Source: Sphingomonas ginkgonis (lineage in GTDB: Bacteria; Pseudomonadota; Alphaproteobacteria; Sphingomonadales; Sphingomonadaceae). From it: 64,000 nt of DNA. The notes under the pieces are model-generated. The model searched no databases. It saw only the letters and a program-made list of their open reading frames with translations, and was not told the DNA's origin. Positions 54,633 to 63,684 of the stretch are shown one piece after another (positions within the stretch are counted from its first letter, which is position 1; each line of letters begins with the position of its first letter). The DNA lies in contig NZ_RWJF01000001.1 in the NCBI RefSeq assembly GCF_003970925.1, positions 1,916,501 to 1,980,500 of the forward strand, in the 5' to 3' direction. The position numbers were made by a program, and so were the translations under genes.

Positions 54633-55867
54633 CAGGCGGGCTGCGCGATGCCGGTTTCCGCCATCGCCGTCTCGAGGTTCGCGCGGATCGCTTCGAAGAA
54701 CTGCTCGGTGGTCATCCAGCTCTGCTCGGGGCCGACCAGCAGCGCGAGATCCTTCGTCATCTTGCCGCTCTCGACGGTCTCGATGCAGACCCGCTCGAGC
54801 GTCTCGGCGAAGGTGACCACGTCCGGCGTGTTGTCGAACCGGCCGCGATAGATGAGCCCGCGGGTCCAGGCGAAGATCGACGCGATCGGGTTGGTCGAGG
54901 TCGCCTTGCCCTGCTGGTGCATGCGGTAGTGCCGGGTGACGGTGCCGTGCGCCGCCTCCGCCTCGACGGTCTTGCCGTCGGGGGTCATCAGCACGCTGGT
55001 CATCAGGCCCAATGAGCCGAAGCCCTGCGCCACCTGGTCCGACTGGACGTCGCCGTCATAGTTCTTGCAGGCCCAGACGAACTTGCCGCTCCACTTGAGC
55101 GCGCTCGCCACCATGTCGTCGATCAGGCGGTGCTGGTACTCGATCCCAGCCTTCTCGAACTGCGCCTTGAACTCGCTGTCGTAGACTTCCTGGAAGATGT
55201 CCTTGAAGCGGCCGTCATAGGCCTTGAGGATGGTGTTCTTGGTCGACAGATAGACCGGCCAGCCGCGCTGCAGGCCGTAGTTGAGGCAGGCTTTGGCGAA
55301 GTCGCGGATCGATTCGTCGAGGTTGTACATGCCCATGGCGACGCCGGCCGATGGGAAATCGAACACCTCGTATTCGAGCTCCTCGCCGTTGGTCCCGGTC
55401 CACTTCATGGTCAGCTTGCCCGCGCCCGGGACCTTGAAGTCGGTGGCCTTGTACTGGTCGCCGAAGGCATGGCGACCGACGACGATCGGGTCGGTCCAGC
55501 CGGGGATCAGCCGCGGGACGTTGGCGATGACGATCGGCTCGCGAAAAACGACGCCGCCAAGGATGTTGCGGATCGTGCCGTTGGGGGACTTCCACATCTT
55601 CTTGAGGTGGAATTCCTCGACGCGCGCCTCGTCGGGCGTGATCGTCGCGCACTTCACGCCGACGCCGTACTGCTGGATCGCCTTGGCACTGTCGACCGTG
55701 ACCTGGTCGTCGGTCGCATCGCGGTTCTCGACCGAGAGGTCATAATATTTGAGGTCGATGTCGAGATAGGGCTGGATCAGCTTCTCGCGAATCCACTGCC
55801 AGATGATGCGGGTCATCTCGTCGCCGTCGATCTCGACGAGCGGGGTCTGCACCTTGATCTTCGCCAT
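54632..55867 (-). CDS. icd: NADP-dependent isocitrate dehydrogenase
   Basis: A 411-residue TCA-cycle enzyme of the dimeric NADP type (IDH1-like, common in alphaproteobacteria). It opens [23 protein letters not shown]. Substrate-binding residues are in [20 protein letters not shown], and YEYQ-type contacts and the metal-binding Asp lie in [36 protein letters not shown] follows. The start is the family ATG at 55867; an in-frame ATG (MEASVM) five codons upstream is less likely. It is divergent from psd, with 107 bases between the starts. Confidence 0.95.
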   Translation of the reverse strand: MAKIKVQTPLVEIDGDEMTRIIWQWIREKLIQPYLDIDLKYYDLSVENRDATDDQVTVDSAKAIQQYGVGVKCATITPDEARVEEFHLKKMWKSPNGTIRNILGGVVFREPIVIANVPRLIPGWTDPIVVGRHAFGDQYKATDFKVPGAGKLTMKWTGTNGEELEYEVFDFPSAGVAMGMYNLDESIRDFAKACLNYGLQRGWPVYLSTKNTILKAYDGRFKDIFQEVYDSEFKAQFEKAGIEYQHRLIDDMVASALKWSGKFVWACKNYDGDVQSDQVAQGFGSLGLMTSVLMTPDGKTVEAEAAHGTVTRHYRMHQQGKATSTNPIASIFAWTRGLIYRGRFDNTPDVVTFAETLERVCIETVESGKMTKDLALLVGPEQSWMTTEQFFEAIRANLETAMAETGIAQPA

Positions 55868-55974
55868 TACGCTTGCTTCCATGGTCTGAACGGGATTGTG
55901 CGCGCCTCTAGGACCGGAGGCGTTCCAAGGCAACTTGGGTTGTCGCCGAAAGGGACCACGTCTAGGAACGGCGA

Positions 55975-56703
55975 ATGGCCGAAATCCAAAAACCCGACAG
56001 CCAGCTGACCGCCGTCAAGTGGCGCTTTCCCGATGTCCACCCGGAAGGCCGCAAGTTCACCCTGATCGCGCTCGCCGCGACGCTCATCGCCTATTTCGGG
56101 CTGAGCCATTTCATCGGCGTACTGCTGATCGGCGTGACGATCTGGGTCGCCGCCTTCTTCCGCGATCCCGTGCGCACCACGCCGCAGGACCCGCGCTTCG
56201 TCGTGTCGCCCGCGGACGGGATGGTGACGATGATCAAGCGGGTGCCTGCACCACCCGAGCTGCGCGCCGACATGGGGGAGGGCGAGTTCACCCGCGTGTC
56301 GATCTTCATGTCGGTCTTCGACGTCCACATCAACCGCACGCCGATTGCCGGGCGCATCCGGCGCATGGCCTATGTCCCGGGCAAGTTCGTCAATGCCGAC
56401 CTCGACAAGGCGAGCGAGGACAATGAGCGGCAGCATTTCCTCGTCGAGCGCGAGGACGGCACCCGGATCGCCTTCACGCAGATCGCCGGCCTCGTCGCGC
56501 GTCGGATCCTCGCCTTCGTTCGGGAGGGCGACCAGGTCCAGGCCGGCGAGCGGATCGGGCTGATCCGCTTCGGCAGCCGGGTCGACGTGTTCCTTCCGGA
56601 GGGGACCGGGGCCAAGGTGCTGCTCGGCCAGCGGGCGATCGCCGGGGAGACGATCCTCGCGGAACTCGGCACCGACGAGACGCTGCGCGGTATCGCCCAG
56701 TGA
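55975..56703 (+). CDS. psd: Phosphatidylserine decarboxylase proenzyme
   Basis: A 242-residue pyruvoyl-dependent enzyme that makes phosphatidylethanolamine from phosphatidylserine at the inner membrane. Two hydrophobic segments (about residues 30-65) anchor the N-terminal beta subunit. Self-cleavage takes place at FGS (Ser201 becomes the pyruvoyl group), the short alphaproteobacterial version of the LGST motif. [13 protein letters not shown] is intact. pssA begins at its stop (GTGA overlap), so substrate and product enzymes are coupled. Confidence 0.93.
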   Translation: MAEIQKPDSQLTAVKWRFPDVHPEGRKFTLIALAATLIAYFGLSHFIGVLLIGVTIWVAAFFRDPVRTTPQDPRFVVSPADGMVTMIKRVPAPPELRADMGEGEFTRVSIFMSVFDVHINRTPIAGRIRRMAYVPGKFVNADLDKASEDNERQHFLVEREDGTRIAFTQIAGLVARRILAFVREGDQVQAGERIGLIRFGSRVDVFLPEGTGAKVLLGQRAIAGETILAELGTDETLRGIAQ

Positions 56704-57500
56704 TCGAGCCGGGCGACGCCCCGCGTCGCATCCCGTTCCGGGCGATGATCCCCAACGCGGTCACCGCGCTGGCGCTGTGCTTCGGGCTGACCGGGGTCAG
56801 CATGGCGATCGGCGGCAAGTGGGATCAGGCGCTCGCCTGCATCATCATCGCCGGGGTGCTCGACGGGATGGACGGGCGGATCGCGCGACTGCTCCGGGCG
56901 CAGAGCAAGTTCGGGGCCGAGCTCGATTCGCTCAGCGACAATATCGCGTTCGGCACCGCGCCGGCGCTGATCCTGTTCCTCTGGTCGCTCAAGGCCGAGC
57001 CGCGGTTCGGCTGGCTGGCGGCGTTGGCCCTAGCGGTCTGCTGTGCGCTCCGCCTTGCCCGCTTCAACGCCCGGCTCGACGCCGCCGAGCAGCCGCACAA
57101 GTCGGCCGGCTTCAACACCGGCGTTCCGGCTCCGGCGGGGGCCGGGCTGGCCTTCGTTCCGATCTTCCTCTGGCTGATCAGCGGCAGCGAGTGGACCCGC
57201 GTCTGGTACGTGGTAATGCCGTGGACCCTGTTCATCGCCGCGCTAATGATCTCGGCCATTCCGACCTACAGCTGGGCGTCGATCCGGATCCGTCGCGACT
57301 GGCGGCTGTTCGCGCTCGCCGGTGTCGGCCTGCTCGGCGCCGCGCTGATCGTCGCGCCATGGCACACGCTGCTGGTGGTCGCGCTCCTCTACCTCGGCTC
57401 GCTGCCGCTCGGGCTCGCGAGCTATGCCCGCGTCAGGCGGCGGCGCGCCAGCCTGCTTGCGCCCGCACCGGAACCCGCTGCACCGGCCCACGGCCACTGA
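56700..57500 (+). CDS. pssA: CDP-diacylglycerol--serine O-phosphatidyltransferase
   Basis: A 266-residue membrane enzyme making phosphatidylserine from CDP-diacylglycerol (supplied by CdsA, also in this window) and serine. The CDP-alcohol phosphotransferase motif DGxxAR-x8-GxxxDxxxD is seen as [20 protein letters not shown] with the last Asp in LSD. About eight hydrophobic segments are present. The GTG start overlaps the psd stop. The final 68 bases overlap the small membrane-protein gene on the opposite strand. Confidence 0.93.
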   Translation: MIEPGDAPRRIPFRAMIPNAVTALALCFGLTGVSMAIGGKWDQALACIIIAGVLDGMDGRIARLLRAQSKFGAELDSLSDNIAFGTAPALILFLWSLKAEPRFGWLAALALAVCCALRLARFNARLDAAEQPHKSAGFNTGVPAPAGAGLAFVPIFLWLISGSEWTRVWYVVMPWTLFIAALMISAIPTYSWASIRIRRDWRLFALAGVGLLGAALIVAPWHTLLVVALLYLGSLPLGLASYARVRRRRASLLAPAPEPAAPAHGH

Positions 57501-57666
57501 ACCGCACTGTCACCGGGCGGGTCGCCAGCACCGGCTCGGCTGCCCAGCTGCGGCCCTTCAGCGCCGCCACGATCTTCGCGCCTTCCTGCTGCCAGGTGTC
57601 GATCGCGAACAGGGCAAGCATGGTGACGGTGACGAGGAAGGGGAGGATGGCAACGGCTGCGAGCAT
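57433..57666 (-). CDS. Small single-span membrane protein, probably SOS-regulated
   Basis: A 77-residue protein with one N-terminal transmembrane segment (AAVAILPFLVTVTMLALFAI, about residues 3-22), then a soluble part TWQQEGAKIVAALKGRSW and a basic, Arg/Val/Pro-rich tail. No family is recognised. AGAGAGG lies eight bases before the ATG. The gene starts 90 bases downstream of a GTTC-N7-GTTC LexA-type box set within a TTGACA promoter. Its 3' end overlaps antiparallel pssA by 68 bases. By architecture it recalls small SOS or damage-induced division inhibitors such as SidA or DidA of Caulobacter, but no sequence similarity is claimed. Confidence 0.7.
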   Translation of the reverse strand: MLAAVAILPFLVTVTMLALFAIDTWQQEGAKIVAALKGRSWAAEPVLATRPVTVRFSGRGPVQRVPVRAQAGWRAAA

Positions 57667-57752
57667 TGGCTGAACCTCTCTGAATTGTATCCCGTAACGG
57701 GTTCCGATTCGTTCTGTTCCGAAACGGGAACAGATTTCCTTGGAATGACGCC

Positions 57753-57781
57753 AATGTTCCCCTTCTGTTCCCGTCTGTCAA
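57753..57781 (-). promoter_or_regulatory. Promoter with LexA-type operator for the 77-residue membrane protein
   Basis: On the minus strand TTGACA (57781-57776) is followed after 17 bases by AACATT (57758-57753). The operator GAAC-AGAAGGG-GAAC (57770-57756; on the plus strand GTTC-CCCTTCT-GTTC) lies wholly in the spacer and overlaps the -10 element, so a bound repressor would block polymerase. A GTTC-N7-GTTC direct repeat is the known LexA target in alphaproteobacteria. A perfect eight-pair hairpin, TCTGTTCC / GGAACAGA, at 57713-57734 would sit in the 5' leader. Confidence 0.65.
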
Positions 57782-57809
57782 GCCTCCGCTTTGCGCCGAG
57801 CCCAAGCGC

Positions 57810-57838
57810 TTGAAAGATCAGCGCTCCTCCGCTAGGGG
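57810..57838 (+). promoter_or_regulatory. rpsB: Candidate rpsB promoter
   Basis: TTGAAA (57810-57815), a 17-base spacer and TAGGGG (57833-57838). The predicted start is about 57845, giving a leader of about 95 bases. The -10 element is weak by E. coli standards but such sequences are usual in alphaproteobacteria. Confidence 0.4.
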
Positions 57839-57844
57839 GCGCAC

Positions 57845-57939
57845 CTCAACCCGCATGGGAAGCAACATAGCCCGGTGCGCGGGCGGCCTGGCCGCTGGCG
57901 TTCCCGCTTCCCAGAGGAACAACCGGAAGGAGATATCCT
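57845..57939 (+). promoter_or_regulatory. rpsB: Structured 5' leader of rpsB
   Basis: TGGGAAGC (57856-57863) can pair with GCTTCCCA (57906-57913), closing a domain that contains another GC-rich hairpin (GGCGGCC/GGCCGCT). The Shine-Dalgarno GGAAGGAG and ATG lie just outside the stem. Ribosomal S2 represses its own synthesis through such leaders in other bacteria; that this one does so is inference. Confidence 0.4.
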
Positions 57940-58692
57940 ATGGCGACCAATGTCGTCACGCTGCAGCAATTGCTCGAGGCTGGCGCCCACTTCGGCCACC
58001 AGACCCATCGCTGGAATCCGCGGATGAAGCCGTATATCTTCGGCGACCGCAACGGCGTCCACATCATCGATCTCTCGCAGACCGTGCCGCTGTTCGCGCG
58101 CGCGCTCGACTTCGTCCAGCAGACCGTCGCCCGCGGCGGCAAGGTCCTGTTCGTCGGCACCAAGCGCCAGGCCCAGGATGCGGTGGCCGAGGCCGCCCGC
58201 ACGTCGGGCCAGCATTTCGTCAACCATCGCTGGCTCGGCGGCATGCTGACCAACTGGAAGACCGTGTCCAACTCGATCAAGCGGCTCAAGAGCCTCGAGG
58301 AGCAGCTCGCCGGCGACACTGCGGGGCTGACCAAAAAGGAAGTGCTGCAGAACACCCGTGAGCGCGACAAGCTCGAGAAGAGCCTCGGCGGCATCCGCGA
58401 CATGGGCGGCCTGCCCGACATCATGTTCGTGATCGACACCAACAAGGAAGAGCTGGCGATCAAGGAAGCCAACGTCCTCGGCATCCCGGTCGTGGCGATC
58501 CTCGACTCCAATTCGGATCCGAACGGCATCGCCTTCCCGGTTCCGGGCAACGACGACGCGAGCCGCGCCATCCGTCTCTATGCCGAGGCAATCGCGAGCG
58601 CTGCCAACAGCGGCAAGTCGGGCGGCGCCCAGTCGCGCGGCGAGGACCTCGGCGCGATGGCCGAGCCGCCGGCGGAAGCCGCGCTCGCCTAA
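57940..58692 (+). CDS. rpsB: 30S ribosomal protein S2
   Basis: A 250-residue protein of the small subunit with the S2 hallmarks [42 protein letters not shown] and [16 protein letters not shown]. It holds the 3' end of 16S rRNA region and S1. The C-terminal extension (about 25 residues, Ala/Gly-rich) is longer than in E. coli. GGAAGGAG precedes the ATG by eight bases. A palindromic repeat and tsf follow. Confidence 0.97.
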   Translation: MATNVVTLQQLLEAGAHFGHQTHRWNPRMKPYIFGDRNGVHIIDLSQTVPLFARALDFVQQTVARGGKVLFVGTKRQAQDAVAEAARTSGQHFVNHRWLGGMLTNWKTVSNSIKRLKSLEEQLAGDTAGLTKKEVLQNTRERDKLEKSLGGIRDMGGLPDIMFVIDTNKEELAIKEANVLGIPVVAILDSNSDPNGIAFPVPGNDDASRAIRLYAEAIASAANSGKSGGAQSRGEDLGAMAEPPAEAALA

Positions 58693-58698
58693 GCTGCT

Positions 58699-58760
58699 GT
58701 GCCCCTGCGAAGGCGGGGGCCAGTCTTGTTCATCGAGACCCCCCGCCTTCGCCGGGGCAC
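58699..58760. repeat. REP-like inverted repeat between rpsB and tsf
   Basis: GTGCCCCTGCGAAGGCGGGGG (58699-58719) and its near-complement CCCCCGCCTTCGCCGGGGCAC (58740-58760) are separated by 20 bases. Each arm also folds with a GAAG/CTTC turn. It begins seven bases after the rpsB stop and ends 15 bases before tsf, so the rpsB-tsf transcript must carry it. It belongs to the same general class as the element at 24395-24470, though with a different core sequence. Confidence 0.7.
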
Positions 58761-58775
58761 TAAAAGGATATTCTG

Positions 58776-59720
58776 ATGGCTGAGATCACGGCCGCCAGCG
58801 TCAAGGAGCTGCGTGAGCGCACCGGCGCGGGCATGATGGACTGCAAGAAGGCGCTCGCCGAGAACAATGGCGAGATGGAAGCGTCGATCGACTGGCTGCG
58901 CGCCAAGGGCCTCGCTGCTGCCGCCAAGAAGGCCGGCCGCACCGCCGCCGAGGGTCTCGTCGGCGTGGCCGTCGAGGGCACCCGGGGCGCGGTCGTGGAG
59001 GTCAACTCCGAGACCGACTTCGTCGCCAAGAACGAGCAGTTCCAGGCGTTCGTCCGCGACGTCGCGAGCCTCGCGCTGCAGGCGAACGGTGACGTCGAGG
59101 CCTTGTCCAACGCGGCCTATCCGGGCGGCGGCACGGTCGCCGAGAAGCTGACCGCCAACATCGCCACCATCGGCGAGAACCAGTCGCTTCGCCGCACCGC
59201 GGTGCTCGACGTCAGCCAGGGCGCGGTCGTGAGCTACGTGCACAACGCCGTCGTTCCGGGTCTCGGCAAGATCGGCGTGCTCGTCGCGCTCGAGAGCGCG
59301 GCCCCGGCGGAAGCGCTGAACGGCCTCGGCAAGCAGCTCGCCATGCACATCGCCGCGGCCAATCCGCAGGCGCTCAACGCGGACGACCTTGACCCGGCGC
59401 TGATCGATCGCGAGCGCGCGATCGCCCAGGAGAAGGCGAACGAGAGCGGCAAGCCTGCCAACATCGTCGAGAAGATGGTCGAGGGCTCGATGGCCAAGTT
59501 CCGCAAGGAAAATGCGCTCGTCAGCCAGCTGTTCGTGATGGACAACAAGACTCCGGTCGCCGACGTCGTCGCCGCCGCCGGCAAGGAGGCCGGCGCGCCG
59601 GTCACGCTCAAGGCGTTCGTCCGCTTCCAGCTGGGCGAGGGCATCGCGAAGGAGCAGAGCGACTTCGCCGCCGAGGTCGCGGCTGCCGCCGGGACCAACA
59701 AGGCCGAGCCGGTCGCCTGA
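58776..59720 (+). CDS. tsf: Translation elongation factor Ts
   Basis: A 314-residue guanine-nucleotide exchange factor for EF-Tu. It has the conserved N-terminal [20 protein letters not shown] with the TDFVAKN motif ([13 protein letters not shown]), and a long Ala-rich core with two homologous subdomains. The last part, [21 protein letters not shown], is typical. TTCTGATGG precedes the ATG directly after the REP-like element, with AAAAGGATATT as ribosome-binding site. Confidence 0.97.
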   Translation: MAEITAASVKELRERTGAGMMDCKKALAENNGEMEASIDWLRAKGLAAAAKKAGRTAAEGLVGVAVEGTRGAVVEVNSETDFVAKNEQFQAFVRDVASLALQANGDVEALSNAAYPGGGTVAEKLTANIATIGENQSLRRTAVLDVSQGAVVSYVHNAVVPGLGKIGVLVALESAAPAEALNGLGKQLAMHIAAANPQALNADDLDPALIDRERAIAQEKANESGKPANIVEKMVEGSMAKFRKENALVSQLFVMDNKTPVADVVAAAGKEAGAPVTLKAFVRFQLGEGIAKEQSDFAAEVAAAAGTNKAEPVA

Positions 59721-59767
59721 TCCCGATCCGGTCCGGGACGCCCGGGCCGGAGATTGTGAGTTGGCAA

Positions 59768-59809
59768 CGGGGCGGGTGCGCCATAGAAGCGCGCTCGCCC
59801 CGTTTGCTT
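59768..59809 (+). terminator. Strong intrinsic terminator between tsf and pyrH
   Basis: A 14-pair stem, CGGGGCGGGTGCGC (59768-59781) with GCGCGCTCGCCCCG (59789-59802), closes a CATAGAA loop and is followed by TTTGCTT. Two pairs are G-U on the plus strand, so it is oriented to stop transcription from tsf. An additional ten-pair hairpin without T tract lies at 59729-59751. It suggests that pyrH and the genes after it form a separate unit, or that read-through is controlled. Confidence 0.75.
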
Positions 59810-59838
59810 ATCCAGTTCGCCAAGGAATATCGCGCCGC

Positions 59839-60564
59839 ATGACCCGCCCCCGCTTCAACCGCATTCTCTTGAAGCTGTCGGGCGAGGCGCTGATGGGACC
59901 GGGGCAGTTCGGCATCGACCCGGCGACGGTCGCCGGGATGGCGGCGGAAATCGCCGACGCCAAGCAGCGCGGCCACGAGTTGTGCCTGGTTGTCGGTGGC
60001 GGCAACATCTTCCGCGGCGTGGCCGGTGCCGCGGCCGGGTTCGAGCGCGCCAGCGCCGATTATATGGGCATGCTGGCGACCGTGATGAACGCGCTCGCGG
60101 TTCAGAACGCGCTCGAGAAGCTGGGGGTCGAGACCCGGGTCCAGTCGGCGATCCCGATGGACAATGTATGCGAGCGCTACATCCGCCGCCGCGCCGTCCG
60201 CCACATGGAGAAGGGCCGGATCGTCATCTTCGCCGCCGGCACCGGCAATCCCTATTTCACGACCGACACCGCCGCCGCGCTGCGCGCTGCCGAGATGAGC
60301 TGCGACGCGCTTTTCAAGGGCACCAGCGTCGACGGCGTCTACACCGCCGACCCCAAGAAGGTGCCCGACGCCAAGCGTTACGAGACCCTCGGCTTCAGCC
60401 GGGTCCTGGCCGACGACCTGCGCGTGATGGACGCCGCCGCCGTCGCCCTGTGCCGCGACAACAATATCCCGATCGTCGTCTTCAACATCCGCCAGCCGGG
60501 CAACCTCGCCCATGTGCTGGCCGGGGAGGGCACCGCGACGATCGTCCAGAACGAGGAGATCTGA
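59839..60564 (+). CDS. pyrH: UMP kinase
   Basis: A 241-residue hexameric kinase of the amino-acid-kinase family, making UDP from UMP for RNA and cell-wall precursors. Motifs are [29 protein letters not shown], the UMP-binding [30 protein letters not shown] and [14 protein letters not shown]. The ATG at 59839 gives the family N-terminus ([15 protein letters not shown]). TTGCTT at 59805 with ATATCG 17 bases later could be a local promoter, weak. frr follows after three bases. Confidence 0.96.
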   Translation: MTRPRFNRILLKLSGEALMGPGQFGIDPATVAGMAAEIADAKQRGHELCLVVGGGNIFRGVAGAAAGFERASADYMGMLATVMNALAVQNALEKLGVETRVQSAIPMDNVCERYIRRRAVRHMEKGRIVIFAAGTGNPYFTTDTAAALRAAEMSCDALFKGTSVDGVYTADPKKVPDAKRYETLGFSRVLADDLRVMDAAAVALCRDNNIPIVVFNIRQPGNLAHVLAGEGTATIVQNEEI

Positions 60565-60567
60565 CCC

Positions 60568-61125
60568 ATGCCCGCCTACAACAAGGCCGACATCCAGCGC
60601 CGCATGACCGGTGCCGTCGACGCGCTCAAGCACGATCTCGGCGGCCTGCGCACCGGGCGCGCCTCGACCGCGCTGCTCGACCCCATCCAGGTCGAGGTCT
60701 ACGGCGCCAACATGCCGCTCAACCAGGTCGCGACCATCTCGGCTCCCGAGCCGCGGATGCTCAGCGTGCAGGTGTGGGACAAGTCCAACCTGTCGGCGGT
60801 CGAGAAGGCGATCCGCAACGCGGGGCTCGGCATCAACCCGATCACCGACGGGCCGAACATCCGCCTGCCGATCCCGGACCTCACCGAGGAGCGCCGCAAG
60901 GAGCTTGCCAAGCTCGCCAGCCAATATGCCGAGAAGGCGCGGATCGCGGTCCGCAACGTCCGCCGCGACGGGATGGACGCGCTCAAGACCGACGAGAAGA
61001 AGAAGGAAATCAGCGAGGACGAGCACAAGCGGCTCGACACCGAGGTGCAGAAGCTGACCGACGACACGATCAAGGAGATCGACACCGCGGCCGCCGCCAA
61101 GGAAAAGGAAATCCTCGGCAAGTGA
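60568..61125 (+). CDS. frr: Ribosome recycling factor
   Basis: A 185-residue two-domain protein that splits the post-termination ribosome with EF-G. It has the three-helix bundle with [26 protein letters not shown], and [15 protein letters not shown] motif [15 protein letters not shown]; the C-terminal helix ends with KEKEILGK. Length and all motifs are standard. Its TGA overlaps the GTG of uppS (GTGA). Confidence 0.97.
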   Translation: MPAYNKADIQRRMTGAVDALKHDLGGLRTGRASTALLDPIQVEVYGANMPLNQVATISAPEPRMLSVQVWDKSNLSAVEKAIRNAGLGINPITDGPNIRLPIPDLTEERRKELAKLASQYAEKARIAVRNVRRDGMDALKTDEKKKEISEDEHKRLDTEVQKLTDDTIKEIDTAAAAKEKEILGK

Positions 61126-61877
61126 AGATCGGGAAGGTCGAACGGCTCGGCGGTTCGCCGCTGCCGGGCGACTCCCCGGTGGCGGTCCCGCGCCACGTCG
61201 CGATCATCATGGACGGCAACGGCCGCTGGGCACAGCGGCGCCACCTGCCGCGGGTCGCCGGCCACCGTGCCGGCGCCGAGGCGGTCCGCCGCGCGATGAC
61301 CGCGGCGCGCGACGCGGGCGTCGAGGTGCTGACCATCTACGCCTTCTCGAGCGAGAACTGGCGCCGCTCCGAGGAGGAGGTCAGCGCGCTCAAGGGCCTG
61401 CTCGGCTACTACGTCGACAAGGAACTGAAGACGCTCGAGAAGGAGGGCGTGCGCCTCCGGCTGATCGGCGAGCATGAAGCGTTCGGACCCGACCTCGCGC
61501 GGCGGCTCGAGACCGCGATGGCGCGGACTGCCGGGAACGACCGGCTGACCTTGGTGGTCGCGCTCAACTATGGCGGCCGCGCCGAGATCTGCGCCGCGAC
61601 CCGCGAGCTGGCGCGGCGGGCCGCGGCGGGCGAGATGGCGCCGGAGGACATTGACGAGGCGGCGATCGGCGGGCTGCTCCAGACCCGCGAGCTGCCCGAG
61701 CTCGACCTCCTCATCCGCACCTCTGGCGAGCAGCGCCTGTCCAACTTCCTCCTCTGGCAGGCAGCTTATTCTGAGCTGGTCTTTACCGACACGCTGTGGC
61801 CGGACTTCGACGAGCAATGCTTCAACGATGCGCTGCATCAGTACGCGTCGCGGCAGCGCCGGTTCGGCGGGCGATGA
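61122..61877 (+). CDS. uppS: Undecaprenyl diphosphate synthase
   Basis: A 251-residue cis-prenyltransferase that adds isoprene units to make the lipid carrier for peptidoglycan and surface polysaccharides. It has [16 protein letters not shown] (catalytic Asp and Asn-Gly-Arg), [26 protein letters not shown], and [21 protein letters not shown] with TSGE. The GTG start overlaps the frr stop and adds a short N-terminal stretch. cdsA starts at its stop (ATGA). Confidence 0.95.
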   Translation: MKIGKVERLGGSPLPGDSPVAVPRHVAIIMDGNGRWAQRRHLPRVAGHRAGAEAVRRAMTAARDAGVEVLTIYAFSSENWRRSEEEVSALKGLLGYYVDKELKTLEKEGVRLRLIGEHEAFGPDLARRLETAMARTAGNDRLTLVVALNYGGRAEICAATRELARRAAAGEMAPEDIDEAAIGGLLQTRELPELDLLIRTSGEQRLSNFLLWQAAYSELVFTDTLWPDFDEQCFNDALHQYASRQRRFGGR

Positions 61878-62527
61878 GCGAACAGCAGGGCGCCAGCGAA
61901 CTTACCAAGCGTGTTGTTGCCGGGGTGGCGATGGTCGTCGTCGCGCTTGCCGCGGCCTGGGCCGGCGGCACCGTCTTCGCGATTCTCTGCGCCGCCGCGG
62001 CGACCCTGATGTTCTACGAGTGGAGCCGCATGGTGCGGGGCTGGGGCTTCGCCTGGCAGGCCGCGGGGTTCGTCTATGCGCTGATCCCGGCACTGTCGCT
62101 GCTGTGGATCCGCGAACGCGCGCATGACGGGTTTGCGCAGCTCATGTGGGTGTTCCTTGTGACTTGGTCGGCCGACATCGGCGCCTACTTCACCGGCCGG
62201 GCGCTGGGCGGTCCCAAGCTGGCGCCGAGCATCAGTCCCAACAAGACCGTATCGGGCTTGGTCGGCGGGCTGGTCGCCGCCACCCTCGTCGCCGGCCTGT
62301 GGGTCGCAGCCAACCACCTTCAGGCGCGTTGGTACCTGCTGGCGCCGCTGTTCGCGTTCGCCAGCGCGATGGGCGACCTGTTCGAAAGCGGACTGAAGCG
62401 GAAGGCCGGCGTGAAGGATTCAGGAACGATCTTGCCTGGGCATGGCGGCGTTCTCGACCGTTTGGACGGGCTGGTCCCGGTGGCGGCGCTGGCCGGACTG
62501 ACCGTGCTGCTGGGAGCGGCGGCCTGA
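61874..62527 (+). CDS. cdsA: Phosphatidate cytidylyltransferase
   Basis: A 217-residue integral membrane enzyme that converts phosphatidate and CTP to CDP-diacylglycerol, the precursor for pssA products. It has about six hydrophobic segments; the C-terminal family signature is complete: MGDLFESGLKRKAGVKDSGT followed by ILPGHGGVLDRLDG. It is shorter than E. coli CdsA (285 residues), as in many alphaproteobacteria. The ATG overlaps the uppS stop, and its own stop overlaps the dxr ATG. Confidence 0.93.
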   Translation: MSEQQGASELTKRVVAGVAMVVVALAAAWAGGTVFAILCAAAATLMFYEWSRMVRGWGFAWQAAGFVYALIPALSLLWIRERAHDGFAQLMWVFLVTWSADIGAYFTGRALGGPKLAPSISPNKTVSGLVGGLVAATLVAGLWVAANHLQARWYLLAPLFAFASAMGDLFESGLKRKAGVKDSGTILPGHGGVLDRLDGLVPVAALAGLTVLLGAAA

Positions 62528-63684
62528 TGAAGCGGATTGCCATCCTCGGCGCCACCGGATCGATCGGCAAGTCGACGCTCGACCTCGTCGAGGCCAGCCC
62601 GGACGACTATCGGGTCACCGCGCTCACCGCCGCGACCGATGTCGACGGGCTCGCCGCGGCTGCGCGCCGGACCCGCGCCGGCCTGGCGGTGATCGCCGAC
62701 GAGCGCCGGCTCGACGACCTTCGATCGGCATTGGCGGGCACCTCGACCCGGGTCGCGGCCGGACGCGCCGCGCTGTCCGAGGCCGCCGTAGCCGACGCCG
62801 ACTGGGTGATGGCCGCGATCGTCGGCTGCGCGGGGCTCGAGCCGGTCATGGCCGCCGTCGACGCGGGCCTCTCGGTTGCGCTCGCCAACAAGGAGGCACT
62901 GGTTACCGCCGGCACGCTGATGACCCGCGCGGCCGAGCGATCGGACGCAACCATCCTGCCGGTCGACAGCGAACATAACGCCATTTTTCAATGCCTTGCC
63001 GGGCAGAACCAAGATGCCGTCGCAAGGCTTGTGCTGACCTCCAGCGGCGGGCCGTTCCGAACCTGGACGGCGGAGCGGATGGCCGGCGCCTCGCCCGAGC
63101 AGGCGGTCGCCCACCCCAATTGGTCGATGGGCGCCAAGATCAGCGTCGACAGCGCGACGATGATGAACAAGGGGCTCGAGCTGATCGAGGCCCATCACCT
63201 CTTCGCGATGCCGTCGGCGCAGATCGACATTCTCGTCCACCCGCAGTCGGTGATCCACTCGCTGGTCGAGTTCACCGACGGTTCAATGCTCGCTCAGCTA
63301 GGATCGCCCGACATGCGGATCCCGATCGCCCACACGCTGGCCTGGCCGCAACGGATGCAGACCCGGGCCCAGCGGCTCGACCTTGCCGCCGTCGCGCAGT
63401 TGAGCTTCGAAAGTCCCGATCCCGTCCGCTTCCCCGCGCTCCGGCTGGCCCGCGCGGCGCTCGAGGGTGGCGGCGCGGCGCCGATCGTCCTCAACGCCGC
63501 CAACGAGATCGCAGTCGCCGCCTTCCTCGACCGGCGGCTCCCGTTCGGACGCATCGCGGCCCTGGTCGAGGATGCCTTGGACCGATCCACCGCGACGGCG
63601 CCGACCTCGATTGGCGACGTGCTCGAGATCGACCGCACAACCCGGCGCGCCGCCGACGCGCTCCTGCCCGCGATGGCCGCCTGA
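62527..63684 (+). CDS. dxr: 1-deoxy-D-xylulose 5-phosphate reductoisomerase
   Basis: A 385-residue NADPH- and metal-dependent enzyme, first committed step of the MEP isoprenoid pathway. NADPH motif: GATGSIGKSTLDL; then ALANKEALVTAG, LPVDSEHNAIFQCL (metal-binding Asp and Glu), LTSSGGPFR, HPNWSMGAKISVDSATMMNKG and HPQSVIHSLVEF. The ATG overlaps the cdsA stop by one base (TGATG); its stop overlaps rseP the same way. Confidence 0.96.
   Translation: MKRIAILGATGSIGKSTLDLVEASPDDYRVTALTAATDVDGLAAAARRTRAGLAVIADERRLDDLRSALAGTSTRVAAGRAALSEAAVADADWVMAAIVGCAGLEPVMAAVDAGLSVALANKEALVTAGTLMTRAAERSDATILPVDSEHNAIFQCLAGQNQDAVARLVLTSSGGPFRTWTAERMAGASPEQAVAHPNWSMGAKISVDSATMMNKGLELIEAHHLFAMPSAQIDILVHPQSVIHSLVEFTDGSMLAQLGSPDMRIPIAHTLAWPQRMQTRAQRLDLAAVAQLSFESPDPVRFPALRLARAALEGGGAAPIVLNAANEIAVAAFLDRRLPFGRIAALVEDALDRSTATAPTSIGDVLEIDRTTRRAADALLPAMAA

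Noticed and set aside
57701..57719. GTTC repeats spaced by six bases as a second LexA box
   Set aside because: LexA boxes in this class need a seven-base spacer; these copies are spaced by six (57701/57711) or by only one base (57711/57716).
59729..59751. Ten-pair hairpin directly after tsf as the main terminator
   Set aside because: It lacks a T tract; the 14-pair stem at 59768-59802 with TTTGCTT is the better terminator.
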